DNA of 39,594 nt from Caldifarciminota bacterium (GTDB lineage: Bacteria > Hydrothermota > UBA3072). This document shows positions 23,911 through 32,510 of this stretch, one piece after another; the stretch's first letter is position 1, and every line of letters begins with the position of its first letter. Below the pieces are notes generated by a model. The model was not told the DNA's origin and ran no database searches. It saw only the letters and a program-made list of their open reading frames with translations. A program made the position numbers and the translations under genes. The DNA lies in contig JAFGHJ010000041.1 in the NCBI GenBank assembly GCA_016930175.1, positions 1 to 39,594 on the forward strand. The letters are read 5' to 3'.

Positions 23911-24172
23911 ACCACGAAACACACTAAATGCACTAAGCCCCTCCACCCTTTTTCAATTTGAGTTAAAAAACACACGAAAATCAATAGTAAAAAACGCAAC
24001 AAAAAATTAGTATTAATCTGTGTAAATCCGCGGCTAATTCTTTGGTGGGGTAGGGTTGGGGAAAACAACATATTTTGTTTTTTCTCTGTGTCTCTGTGTT
24101 CTCTGTGTGAGATAATTTTAGTGTGGTGAGGTGGGTTTTAAAAAAACAAAAATCCCTGTGTTCTCTGTGTTT
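23907..24172. repeat. 9-nt-period degenerate repeats, inverted arms (locus 3)
   Basis: The left arm (23907-23938) has AAACCACGAAACACACTAAA. On the right TTTTAGTGTGGTGAGGTGGG (24117-24136) is its near reverse complement. The right side also holds CTCTGTGTCTCTGTGTTC (24084-24101) and CTGTGTTCTCTGTGTTT (24156-24172). The middle includes AATCTGTGTAAATCCGCGG (24015-24033). It fills the spacer between the convergent thiD and asd genes. I see no coding gene in it. Confidence 0.7.
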
Positions 24173-24196
24173 AAATTCTTTCTTTCCGACAGTTAA

Positions 24197-25312
24197 TCAT
24201 CCGAGATATTCGAGAACTATTCGGAGCATTCGCCAGATAGGCTCTGCGGCACCCCACAGGAGCTGGTCACCCACACTGAATGCAGCAAGATACTCAGGAC
24301 CGAGATTCAATTTCCTTATGCGTCCCACAGGAATATTTAAGTTTCCGGAAACAGCAGCCGGGGTAAGCTTCGAGATGGTATCCTCATAAGTATTGGGTAC
24401 TACTTTTACCCAATCGTGAGCTTCTCCCAACATACCTTCTATCTCATCAATAGGAATATCTTTTTTCAGCTTGATAGTAAAACCCTGTGAGTGGCATCTC
24501 ATAGCACCTATACGAACGCAGATTCCATCCACGGGAATTTCTTCCGCGGTCTGTAATATTTTATTGGTCTCTGCCATGCCTTTCCATTCTTCCCTGGTCT
24601 GTCCGTTACTTTTCGGGGAATCTATCCACGGTATAAGACTCGCCGCAAGAGGAACCTTGAACTCATCAACAGGTAAAACACCTTTACGCAATTCTTCCGT
24701 AATAGCAGAATCCAGCTCGAGAGCCGCAACAGAAGGTTTATCCAGTAAATCCTTTACGGAATCGCTTAAACGGGACATCTGTTTTACGAGCTCTATCATA
24801 TTCTTTGCTCCGGCGCCTGAAGCAGCCTGATAGGTCATAGAAGAAATCCACTCTATGCAATTATTTTTAAAAAGGCCGGAAAGAGCCATAAGCATCAGGC
24901 TGACGGTACAATTACCGCCGATATAGGAACGTATTCCCGAAGCAAGAGATTTATTAATCACATCTCTGTTTACGGGGTCAAGAATAATAATGGAATCATC
25001 CTCCATCCGGAGTTTCGAGGATGAATCTATCCAGTATCCCTGCCAGCTGTTTTTCCGTAACTCCGGATAAACTTTTTCGGTGTATCCGCTTCCCTGACAG
25101 CTTACAATAATATCTAACTCCGAAAGAATACTTACATCAAAAGCATCCTGAAGTTTATACACTTCAGAGCCTACTTCGGGACCTGACTTTCCCACCTGAG
25201 AAGTAGAAAAGAACAGAGGTTCGAAACCTTTAAAAGCATTTTCCTCTTTCATTCTCTGCATCAATACAGACCCAACCATTCCTCTCCACCCAACAAAACC
25301 AACTCTAAACAT
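24197..25312 (-). CDS. asd: Aspartate-semialdehyde dehydrogenase
   Basis: A 371-residue protein, the length and type of Gram-negative Asd. The NADP-binding start is [18 protein letters not shown]. Catalytic C135 is in [24 protein letters not shown] gives Q162, and catalytic H274 is in [16 protein letters not shown]. It reduces aspartyl phosphate to aspartate semialdehyde, the branch point to lysine/diaminopimelate, threonine and methionine. AAAGGAGG precedes the ATG at 25312, and a consensus promoter lies 28 nt upstream. It is divergent from metE across a 384-nt spacer, so two methionine-pathway genes share that region. Confidence 0.97.
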   Translation of the reverse strand: MFRVGFVGWRGMVGSVLMQRMKEENAFKGFEPLFFSTSQVGKSGPEVGSEVYKLQDAFDVSILSELDIIVSCQGSGYTEKVYPELRKNSWQGYWIDSSSKLRMEDDSIIILDPVNRDVINKSLASGIRSYIGGNCTVSLMLMALSGLFKNNCIEWISSMTYQAASGAGAKNMIELVKQMSRLSDSVKDLLDKPSVAALELDSAITEELRKGVLPVDEFKVPLAASLIPWIDSPKSNGQTREEWKGMAETNKILQTAEEIPVDGICVRIGAMRCHSQGFTIKLKKDIPIDEIEGMLGEAHDWVKVVPNTYEDTISKLTPAAVSGNLNIPVGRIRKLNLGPEYLAAFSVGDQLLWGAAEPIWRMLRIVLEYLG

Positions 25313-25339
25313 TTAAATCGCCTCCTTTTAGCAAGAAGA

Positions 25340-25367
25340 ATAATAGTAAGCTTATCGGTTTTGTCAA
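25340..25367 (-). promoter_or_regulatory. Promoter of asd
   Basis: TTGACA (25367-25362), a 16-nt spacer and TATTAT (25345-25340). The predicted start near 25333 gives a leader of about 20 nt carrying AAAGGAGG. This is the clearest example in the window of the apparent housekeeping consensus. Confidence 0.85.
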
Positions 25368-25376
25368 GGTTGTTAA

Positions 25377-25632
25377 CCGCAGAGACGCAAAGTACGCAAA
25401 GAAAAAAATTATTGTTTAAACTTATACCTACACCAAAAGAGGAACCACAAGATTGCACAGATTAACACAAGATTTTTTATTGTAGTATAGGCTTCCCAGT
25501 GTTGCGTATAATAGGCGAGAGTTTCGTTCTTTTTATACCTTCGCAAAAATCTGATTTGGTAATAAGCTTTAAAAAATAAAATACAAAACTTTTGGAGGAT
25601 GGGCTTTGCGCTCTCTGCGCCTTTGCGGTGAA
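25377..25632. repeat. 9-nt-period degenerate repeats, inverted arms (locus 4)
   Basis: The left arm (25377-25401) has units CGCAGAGA, CGCAAAGTA, CGCAAAGAA. The right arm (25604-25632) has CTTTGCGCTCTCTGCGCC followed by TTTGCGGTG, the reverse orientation. A further stretch at 25441-25473 (CCACAAGAT, TGCACAGAT, TAACACAAG) keeps the 9-nt register. This fills most of the 384-nt asd-metE spacer. I see no gene there and no S-adenosylmethionine or cobalamin riboswitch consensus. Confidence 0.75.
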
Positions 25633-25641
25633 CACGGTACC

Positions 25642-25669
25642 TTGACTTTTAGCTTATACCTCTTATTAT
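25642..25669 (+). promoter_or_regulatory. Promoter of metE
   Basis: TTGACT (25642-25647), a 16-nt spacer and TATTAT (25664-25669). Initiation near 25676 gives a leader of about 20 nt with AAGGAG at 25680-25685 before the ATG at 25697. The leader is too short to hold a riboswitch. Confidence 0.8.
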
Positions 25670-25696
25670 CCCGCTTAAAAAGGAGCGCAAAAATAA

Positions 25697-27970
25697 ATGA
25701 TAACTCACAATTTAGGATTCCCGCGAATCGGGGTTAAAAGAGAATTAAAAAGAGCAATCGAAAGTTACTGGAAAAGCGAACTTACAGAAGAAGAACTTCG
25801 GAGTAAAACAAAAGATTTAAGAAAACAAAACTGGCAGCTGCAGAAAGAAAACGGCATAGATCTTGTTCCCGTGGGAGATTTTTCTCTCTACGACCAGATG
25901 CTCGATATGACTACTACTCTGGGAGCGGTACCAAAGAGATTTGGCTCTAAAGGCGAGACAGTCGAAATTAATACTTATTTCGACATGGCAAGAGGGAAAG
26001 GCAGCGCAGGCGCAATGGAAATGACAAAATGGTTCGATACAAATTACCACTACATAGTTCCCGAATTCGAATCAAATCAAACTTTTAAGCTTTCAAGCGA
26101 AAAGATATTTGAAGAGGTAAAAGAAGCAATTGACGAAGGCTACCAGGCAAAACCCGTGCTGGTGGGCCCTCTGACATACCTATTTCTCGGAAAAGAAACC
26201 GAAGAAGGATTTAACCGCTTTGAACATTTAAATCAAATATTAAAAGTTTATGAAGAAATTTTAACCCGCCTGAAGGATTCTTGCGAGTGGATACAACTGG
26301 ACGAACCAATTCTTGTCCTCGACCTGGGTAAAAAAGTTAAGGAATATTTTAAAGAAGCGTATGAAAAATTAACAAAAGCAGCCGGGCAAATGAAAATATT
26401 ACTCGCCACTTATTTCGGAGAACTCGGTTCAAACGAAGACCTTGCACTCTCCCTACCTGTAAAAGGCTTACATCTCGATTTAGTCAGAGCTCCAGAGCAG
26501 TTAGACTCGGTATTAAAGAATATCGACTCAGATAAAATTCTGTCTCTTGGGGTAGTAAACGGAAGAAATATCTGGAAAACAAATCTCGCCACGTCAATAA
26601 GTACGGTCAAAAAAGCGACTGAAGAAATCGGCAAAGAACGTATAATGATAGCTCCTTCCTGTTCACTCCTTCATGTTCCTGTGGACCTCGATGAGGAAAC
26701 TGCACTAAACCCTGAAATAAAAAATTGGATGGCTTTCGCAAAACAAAAATGTAAAGAACTGCAGATAATTCGCGATTCAGTTCTCGGCGGTGACACATCG
26801 GTTGAATTAAAAGCAAACGAAAATGCTCTTAAATCCAGAAAAGAAAGTCCTTTAGTTACGAACAAATCCGTGCAGGAAAAACTGCAAAATATATCAAAAG
26901 AAATGCTCACAAGAAAATCGCCATTTCCGGAACGCATAAAAAAACAGAATGAAAATTTAAAATTACCTTTACTCCCGACAACGACTATCGGTTCATTTCC
27001 TCAAACGAAAGAAATTCGAAAAGTCCGTTCGGAATTTAAGAAAGGGAAAATAGTTGAAGAAGATTACAAAGATAGCATGAAAAGCTTTATAAAGGAAGTA
27101 GTAGATAAACAGGAAGAACTCTCTCTTGACGTTCTGGTTCACGGAGAACCGGAGAGAAACGATATGGTCGAGTATTTCGGAGAGCAGCTATCCGGTTACT
27201 GTTTTACTAAAAACGGATGGGTACAGAGCTACGGGACGCGCTGCGTAAAACCTCCGGTTCTTTTCGGAGACGTAATACGTCCCGAATCTATGACAGTGAA
27301 TTGGATAAAATATGCCCAATCCTTAACAGATAAACCGATGAAAGGAATGTTAACCGGTCCTGTTACAATTCTCTGCTGGAGTTTTGTCCGCGACGACCAG
27401 CCGAGGAGCGTTACGTGTAAACAGATAGCTCTTGCGCTGCGTGAAGAAGTAAAAGACCTCGAGGAAGCCGGAATTAAAATTACACAGGTTGACGAACCCG
27501 CAATAAGAGAAGGACTGCCCTTAAGAAAAAAAGACTGGAAGGATTATCTCCAGTGGGCGATCGACTGTTTCCGCCTTACCACCTCGGGGGTTAAAGACGA
27601 AACACAAATACACACCCACATGTGCTACAGCGAATTCAACGACATTATCGAATGGATAGCAAAAATGGACGCAGACGTTATAAGCATAGAAGCAAGCCGT
27701 TCAAAGATGGAGCTTTTGAAAGCTTTTCAGGATTTCCGTTATCCCAACGAAATAGGACCCGGAGTTTATGACATACACAGTCCCAGAATACCTTCAAAGG
27801 AAGAGATAAAAGACCTTATCAAAAAAGCAATAGAGGTAATTCCTCTTAAAAATCTATGGGTAAATCCGGACTGCGGACTAAAAACAAGAAACTGGGAGGA
27901 GGTTATTCCATCCCTCCGGAACATGGTAGAAGCGGCACGGGAATTACGGAAAGCAGTCAACCAATTATAA
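25697..27970 (+). CDS. metE: Cobalamin-independent methionine synthase
   Basis: A 757-residue protein, full length for MetE. The N-terminal barrel starts LGFPRIGVKRELKRAIESYW, and the C-terminal catalytic barrel begins near TTTIGSFPQTKEIR (about 431). The zinc ligands fall at the same numbers as in E. coli: H641 and C643 in HTHMC, E665 in SIEASRS, C726 in NPDCGLKTR. The conserved DIHSPRIPS is present. It transfers a methyl group from methyl-tetrahydropteroyl-polyglutamate to homocysteine. It is a single-gene unit with its own promoter and terminator, opposite asd, which feeds the same pathway. Confidence 0.98.
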   Translation: MITHNLGFPRIGVKRELKRAIESYWKSELTEEELRSKTKDLRKQNWQLQKENGIDLVPVGDFSLYDQMLDMTTTLGAVPKRFGSKGETVEINTYFDMARGKGSAGAMEMTKWFDTNYHYIVPEFESNQTFKLSSEKIFEEVKEAIDEGYQAKPVLVGPLTYLFLGKETEEGFNRFEHLNQILKVYEEILTRLKDSCEWIQLDEPILVLDLGKKVKEYFKEAYEKLTKAAGQMKILLATYFGELGSNEDLALSLPVKGLHLDLVRAPEQLDSVLKNIDSDKILSLGVVNGRNIWKTNLATSISTVKKATEEIGKERIMIAPSCSLLHVPVDLDEETALNPEIKNWMAFAKQKCKELQIIRDSVLGGDTSVELKANENALKSRKESPLVTNKSVQEKLQNISKEMLTRKSPFPERIKKQNENLKLPLLPTTTIGSFPQTKEIRKVRSEFKKGKIVEEDYKDSMKSFIKEVVDKQEELSLDVLVHGEPERNDMVEYFGEQLSGYCFTKNGWVQSYGTRCVKPPVLFGDVIRPESMTVNWIKYAQSLTDKPMKGMLTGPVTILCWSFVRDDQPRSVTCKQIALALREEVKDLEEAGIKITQVDEPAIREGLPLRKKDWKDYLQWAIDCFRLTTSGVKDETQIHTHMCYSEFNDIIEWIAKMDADVISIEASRSKMELLKAFQDFRYPNEIGPGVYDIHSPRIPSKEEIKDLIKKAIEVIPLKNLWVNPDCGLKTRNWEEVIPSLRNMVEAARELRKAVNQL

Positions 27971-28002
27971 AAATAAGCTCTTATCGCTAAGAGCTTATTT
28001 TT
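27969..28002 (+). terminator. Symmetric rho-independent terminator after metE
   Basis: A perfect 15-bp inverted repeat with loop TCGC: the left arm starts AAAAATAAGCTCTTA and the right arm ends with a T run. It begins at the metE stop codon. Because the A run mirrors the T run, it can also end transcripts from the convergent minus-strand gene that stops at 28069. Confidence 0.9.
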
Positions 28003-28068
28003 ATAAGCTGAACTTTTAAAAAGAGAACCACATCCAACTCAAAACAATTTATAACAGGCTATTCTAAG

Positions 28069-28980
28069 TTACTCAAGAATTAATAACTTGGTGGACTTTC
28101 CGTTCTTCCCTGCTGTAACTTTATATAAATATACACCAGGTGTTAAATCAATATCCAGGGAGTAGGCACCTGCTGCCTGCAATCCCGGAACTATTTCCTT
28201 GACTTTCTGCCCCAAGCTATTATAAACAGCAACATGAATCAATGCAGCAGCATTGATCTCATAACTTACATTATTAATTGATGATGCGGGAAGTGAAAGC
28301 ACATTTGGATCCGTTGAGATTGGAATACCGGCAGATGCTGTACTATATATATAGTCGGCATAAATTGTATCGCCGGGATTGACTATCTCAGGATAATCGA
28401 ACTGGATGCCTACTGCAAGAATATCCGAACCTTCAACAGTATCAGGGAGTACTACAGTAAACGCCCTCCATCCGCCACCGGTTAATCCCTCATGATCATA
28501 AATGCTATCTATACCAATAGAGTCGGCATCCCAAACACTCCATTCAATATATTGTGAATAAGGTCTATATACGAGTTGTGTATCGATTTCATTTTTCGGT
28601 GGAATCCAAAGATGAAAAGTGATTGTATCTCCCAGGACTACATCAGTAAAGTGATTTATACCGGCTTCACCGGGACGGCTGTTGAAATCCCACTTATTAG
28701 CGCCCGGATCAGTACTGGCAGTATCATATATGACTATGCCCAACGAATGTTCACCCTCATAGGCTGTCGCCGCGCCTTCCGCATTAAAAACATCGGCAGG
28801 GATTTGATCGTCAATATTAATTCTTGCATACCATCCATCCACATACGGAAAGTCTACACCGCTCCAGCGGTGATAAATGAACACAGTATCCGCTTCGCCT
28901 TCAAAATCAGACATAAAGGCAAATGCCGGGATAGAAAGAAGAATAAATAACACAGCTATCAAACCAACTGATTTTCTCAT
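28069..28980 (-). CDS. Secreted protein with C-terminal Por/type IX sorting domain
   Basis: A 303-residue protein. The signal peptide is residues 1-21 (VGLIAVLFILLSIPAFA, then F). The body (about 22-215) looks like a beta-sandwich, carbohydrate-binding-like domain, rich in Asp, Gly and Tyr. It has no recognisable catalytic motif. The last 75 residues carry the sorting-domain pattern VAVYNSLGQKVKEI, then DLTPGVYLYKVTAGKNGKST and LLILE, as in type IX secretion (T9SS type A) substrates. It should be exported and attached or released outside the cell. AGGAGG precedes the ATG. It is the last minus-strand gene of the envelope cluster, about 165 nt after the first PorV gene. Its function is unknown. 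Confidence 0.8.
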   Translation of the reverse strand: MRKSVGLIAVLFILLSIPAFAFMSDFEGEADTVFIYHRWSGVDFPYVDGWYARINIDDQIPADVFNAEGAATAYEGEHSLGIVIYDTASTDPGANKWDFNSRPGEAGINHFTDVVLGDTITFHLWIPPKNEIDTQLVYRPYSQYIEWSVWDADSIGIDSIYDHEGLTGGGWRAFTVVLPDTVEGSDILAVGIQFDYPEIVNPGDTIYADYIYSTASAGIPISTDPNVLSLPASSINNVSYEINAAALIHVAVYNSLGQKVKEIVPGLQAAGAYSLDIDLTPGVYLYKVTAGKNGKSTKLLILE

Positions 28981-29051
28981 TTCTAACCTCCTTTTTTTCT
29001 TTTGAGTTGGATGATTCTCTTTTACTTTTAAATCTATTATTACTCATCATA

Positions 29052-29089
29052 ATAAACGAGCCACAGCGAATTAACTATGACTCGTTTAT
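29052..29089 (-). terminator. Hairpin downstream of PorV gene 1 (possible terminator)
   Basis: ATAAACGAG..CTCGTTTAT arms of 15 bp enclose an 8-nt loop. In minus-strand RNA the two imperfect positions become G-U pairs, while in plus-strand RNA they are mismatches. This fits a structure in the transcript leaving the PorV gene. The following T-run is weak, so it may be a stabilising stem rather than a true terminator. Confidence 0.5.
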
Positions 29090-29146
29090 CTCTAATTAAC
29101 ATAATATCTGCTTAACCATATACATCTACACTGCAGAGAGCTTCTC

Positions 29147-30130
29147 CTAAAACGAAAATCCGACAGAGGCTCTATTGACCATGTCATACAAATCGTGTTC
29201 GCTGTATGAATAGTCGATTCTCACACCTGCCATACTAATACCGACTCCTGCATTCAAACCTTCAGCGTAATAGTTGAATTTATATCCGGCCCGCAAAAAA
29301 ATCATATTTTTGTATGACAATTCTGCTCCCACGTTATACTGCTCTTCCCAATCGCGAGGATGCAGCATATCCGCGGCGATATTAAAAGAATAATCGGGAT
29401 ATTCTCCAAAAATATCCAGAATATCCATACCTACACCGAGAGCAAAGGTTAAAGGCAATTCAAACCCAATCCGTTCATAAGTTACCCGGGGAGAGAAATT
29501 TCTAACAGACATACCGAAAGCGAAACTTTTAAAACCGGGATAAAAAAGTAAACCAAAGTCGTAAGACAGAGTCGAAATCTCGTTCTCTACAGTATCTATA
29601 ACACCCGCCTCTGCTCCCTGAAAGAGATTCGATCCAAGATGTTGAGCAACGTACTTCACCTGACCGCCAACCGTGAACTTATCGGTGAATTCTCTTGCAT
29701 AAGCTACACCCGCGCAAAACGCGGAAACATCTACAAGACCGGTATTGATAAAGCCAGCCCCCACAGTAGAGTCCACACGAGTACCGAAAATTTCACCATA
29801 ATCAGGAGCTATAACACTAAAGCCGAAATTTCCCCAAACTCCGGCATTAAAGACACCAGCCACATAGAGATAATTAATATCGGCAATCCACTGCGTTCCA
29901 CCGGCAGATAAATCAAAATTGGCTTCTATTTCTCCTATACCCGAAGGATTATAGAAGAGAGCCGAAGCATCCTGCCCCAACACGGTAAATGCCTGCCCCA
30001 TTCCGCAAGCGCGAGCTCCCTCGGCAACATCCAAAAAACCGCAGCCGGTCTGGGCAACTTTGTCCTGAGCGTAAGCATTAAGTGAAAGAACAAATATCAA
30101 TAGAGATATAAAAACAATAAATTTCTTCAT
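29147..30130 (-). CDS. PorV/PorQ family outer-membrane protein (copy 1)
   Basis: A 327-residue protein. The signal peptide is about 1-21 (FIVFISLLIFVLSLNAYA). The PorV hallmark is TGCGFLDVAEGARACGMGQA and LGQDASALFYNPSGIG near the N-terminus. A predicted 14-stranded FadL-like barrel follows, ending DMVNRASVGFSF. PorV-type proteins shuttle type IX secretion substrates at the outer membrane. It starts 12 nt after the stop of the large FN3 sorting-domain gene, behind GGGGGAGG, and is nearly identical at its ends to the second copy at 36559. No other type IX components are in the window. Confidence 0.88.
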   Translation of the reverse strand: MKKFIVFISLLIFVLSLNAYAQDKVAQTGCGFLDVAEGARACGMGQAFTVLGQDASALFYNPSGIGEIEANFDLSAGGTQWIADINYLYVAGVFNAGVWGNFGFSVIAPDYGEIFGTRVDSTVGAGFINTGLVDVSAFCAGVAYAREFTDKFTVGGQVKYVAQHLGSNLFQGAEAGVIDTVENEISTLSYDFGLLFYPGFKSFAFGMSVRNFSPRVTYERIGFELPLTFALGVGMDILDIFGEYPDYSFNIAADMLHPRDWEEQYNVGAELSYKNMIFLRAGYKFNYYAEGLNAGVGISMAGVRIDYSYSEHDLYDMVNRASVGFSF

Positions 30131-30142
30131 CTTTCCTCCCCC

Positions 30143-32485
30143 TTATCTCACTATTAAAAACTTGCGAGAAACGCATTCACCTGTAGCATTATCCCGTATA
30201 TGCGCAATATAAATACCACTCACAGGTCGCTGATCGGAATCCGTAACAAGATATCTTTGACCATCCCACCACTGAGCAATTCCGGCTCCGCTGTTGTGTT
30301 CTATGGTTGTAACAAGCTTTCCCGATTCAGTTAATATCGTGATTGTACAATTACCAGGTAAATTAACAAAGGTAAGTTTGTTCCCCTCACCTTCTTCGTA
30401 TCTTCCTATTGTAGCATTATTAATATTCAAAGGATTCGGAACAACCCTTACGGAATCGAGATTACTTTTCGGCGGAGACGTCAATCTTGCCGGCTGGGTC
30501 GTCTGTGTTAAAAACATTCCGCTCTCAATTCCCTGGTTGCTAACGGCTGTCAACGCATAATAATAATCAGCACCAGGGGTAATGCTTACGGTATCCGCAT
30601 ACAATCTTTCACCCGGACCAACAGAATCCTGCAATTGCCAATCGCCTAGAATTATATCTCCTGCTTTCTCAAACACATATGCACCTGATGCTCTGAAGAT
30701 TTTAAAACCAGCAAGATTCGGAGGAATTCCACTCTCATAATCCCAGCTCAACTGTATCATATCGGACCTGGAATCAACCGCAAAAAACGTAGGAGGCGCG
30801 GGCGAAGCTGGTATTTCGTAATTCACGTTAAAGTTTCTCTGCGCATTCATTCCGTTGTTGAAAAGAGAATCTTTGCCGGTCGCCACCATTAAATCTTTAG
30901 CTATATCATTAAGTGCAGGTACAGGGTCCAGACCAGGATCCGTATCATAATAAATATTGAATATAGGGTCTCTTTTACTCAATTCATCTACCATTTGAGC
31001 CGAATCCAGCTCGGATAGCCAGCTGTAAGAAGCGGCCTGATTATTATTCCAGGCATCCCCGAGGAGATATGAAGTCTCCCGGCTTATTGCTCCGCCTACA
31101 TAAGCATATACATATCTCAGAGTATCCCCGAATCCCATCTGATAAGGTCCTATAGAAAAGTGACACTGCATATCAAACCTGCGATAGTCAGGGCTCTCAG
31201 GAATATCTGTCACATAGATCCATCCCCTCAATGGGTCTAACTCTCCCCATCTATCCAGAGGCTGCTCATAATGGGTCTTCGCTCCGGAGGCGGTAGTATC
31301 GTAAACATTATAAACACTATCCATATAATAAGCATCTTGAAAATTAGGGCTTGTCGAGTCAATACCAAATACTCCCATTACCATGTTTTCATAAGCTTCT
31401 ATGTAACCCGCGCTGTCCATTCCGGGAAAATCCCATACAATCCAGCTGGGTTCCGCCAGCAAACTCGTATGCATAGACGGCTGAGCCGGGTCATTACTCG
31501 CGGCAATATTTGCGATAGGATAGCTCTGCGGAACATCGCATGCTTTAGGGGCAAACAAAACCGCTGTACCACCAAAACGGGCTCCGTCCATAAGAGTCCT
31601 TGCTGTGCCGGGTACTTTACCATAACTATCATAACCCGCACCTTTTGCTCTAAGCGGTGTAACATAATCAATTCGAAGGGAATCATCATCCTCCGGATAG
31701 GAAAGTCTCGTGTCGTGGTCTTCCGTTGTTCCCGCCCAGGTAGCCATTACTTTATTATCCCCGGTCCCGTTTATCATAGCCTCGACAACTCTTGTAATAT
31801 AAATATCCTCTAATGTCTGTCCCGGAAGTTCGATCTCCGGATCCCTGTCTACATTACCCGTATTTACAAATGTCCAATCCCATATGATGTAGTCATCATG
31901 TCCGGGCTGGCTCCAGGCTAACACTCTCTGTTTAACATCCAGACCCATCGATAGCCTGACGTTGGATTCAATCATTACATCGGCTGTCCCCCCCCATCGT
32001 TCAATATAATCCGGATCTACCTCATCTCCCGACATCGGGAACGGAGCTTCCAGATGCATTCCATCCACAATTATCTGCGGTAGAGGATATCTCATATATC
32101 TGCGTATATAATAACCGTCTTCATCCGGAACCGCGAATTGATAATTTATATTGCCTCGTTTACGAGCGGCGTGTCCTGTAATACATGCGTCCCAGGTATA
32201 CCCGGTCGTATCTGTCCAGTTTCGGGCACCGAAAAGCAACCCGGCATCCTTAAGAAGTCCTCCCGGCCATTCGAAATTATCATTGTAGGTGATATCATCC
32301 ATGGTAACATAACTGCCTCTATAGTAATAAACATTACCGCATTTCCTTACATCTTCACTCATACAGCCATGATCATATACAAAAGCCTGCAGTTTTCCAA
32401 CATCGATGGTTTTAAAAAGCTGGGCGTGAGCGGTATCCACAAAAATTAAAGTTAGCAGTAATATTAATAATTTCTTTTGTCTCAT
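30143..32485 (-). CDS. Large secreted protein with FN3 and C-terminal sorting domain (copy 1)
   Basis: A 780-residue protein. I place the start at the ATG 32485-32483, 8 nt after AAGGAGGT, giving signal peptide MRQKKLLILLLTLIFVDTAH. The frame runs 16 codons further up but overlaps the TonB-receptor gene there. Residues about 25-540 form a long beta-rich region without recognisable enzyme motifs (repeated WSQPGHDDYIIWDWTF, GFGDTLRYVYAYVGGA type blocks). A fibronectin type III domain lies at about 557-655, and a sorting/FlgD-like domain at about 670-780 (VRVVPNPLN, then SGIYIAHIRD, SRKFLIVR). It is probably a surface protein exported with the PorV gene that follows it by 12 nt. Its function is unknown. 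Confidence 0.82.
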   Translation of the reverse strand: MRQKKLLILLLTLIFVDTAHAQLFKTIDVGKLQAFVYDHGCMSEDVRKCGNVYYYRGSYVTMDDITYNDNFEWPGGLLKDAGLLFGARNWTDTTGYTWDACITGHAARKRGNINYQFAVPDEDGYYIRRYMRYPLPQIIVDGMHLEAPFPMSGDEVDPDYIERWGGTADVMIESNVRLSMGLDVKQRVLAWSQPGHDDYIIWDWTFVNTGNVDRDPEIELPGQTLEDIYITRVVEAMINGTGDNKVMATWAGTTEDHDTRLSYPEDDDSLRIDYVTPLRAKGAGYDSYGKVPGTARTLMDGARFGGTAVLFAPKACDVPQSYPIANIAASNDPAQPSMHTSLLAEPSWIVWDFPGMDSAGYIEAYENMVMGVFGIDSTSPNFQDAYYMDSVYNVYDTTASGAKTHYEQPLDRWGELDPLRGWIYVTDIPESPDYRRFDMQCHFSIGPYQMGFGDTLRYVYAYVGGAISRETSYLLGDAWNNNQAASYSWLSELDSAQMVDELSKRDPIFNIYYDTDPGLDPVPALNDIAKDLMVATGKDSLFNNGMNAQRNFNVNYEIPASPAPPTFFAVDSRSDMIQLSWDYESGIPPNLAGFKIFRASGAYVFEKAGDIILGDWQLQDSVGPGERLYADTVSITPGADYYYALTAVSNQGIESGMFLTQTTQPARLTSPPKSNLDSVRVVPNPLNINNATIGRYEEGEGNKLTFVNLPGNCTITILTESGKLVTTIEHNSGAGIAQWWDGQRYLVTDSDQRPVSGIYIAHIRDNATGECVSRKFLIVR

Positions 32486-32510
32486 TTTCAATAACCTCCT
32501 TTTCCTCTCA

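Noticed and set aside
23079-24172. CRISPR array suggested by the many short repeats
   Set aside because: Units are 7-9 nt, degenerate and contiguous. There are no 24-37-nt direct repeats with unique spacers and no cas genes.
25402-25603. Riboswitch (SAM or cobalamin) controlling metE
   Set aside because: The predicted metE leader is only about 20 nt, and no class consensus was seen in the spacer.
31271-31813. 180-codon plus-strand open frame
   Set aside because: It lies wholly antisense to the FN3 sorting-domain gene, whose homology to copy 2 is continuous. A shadow frame.
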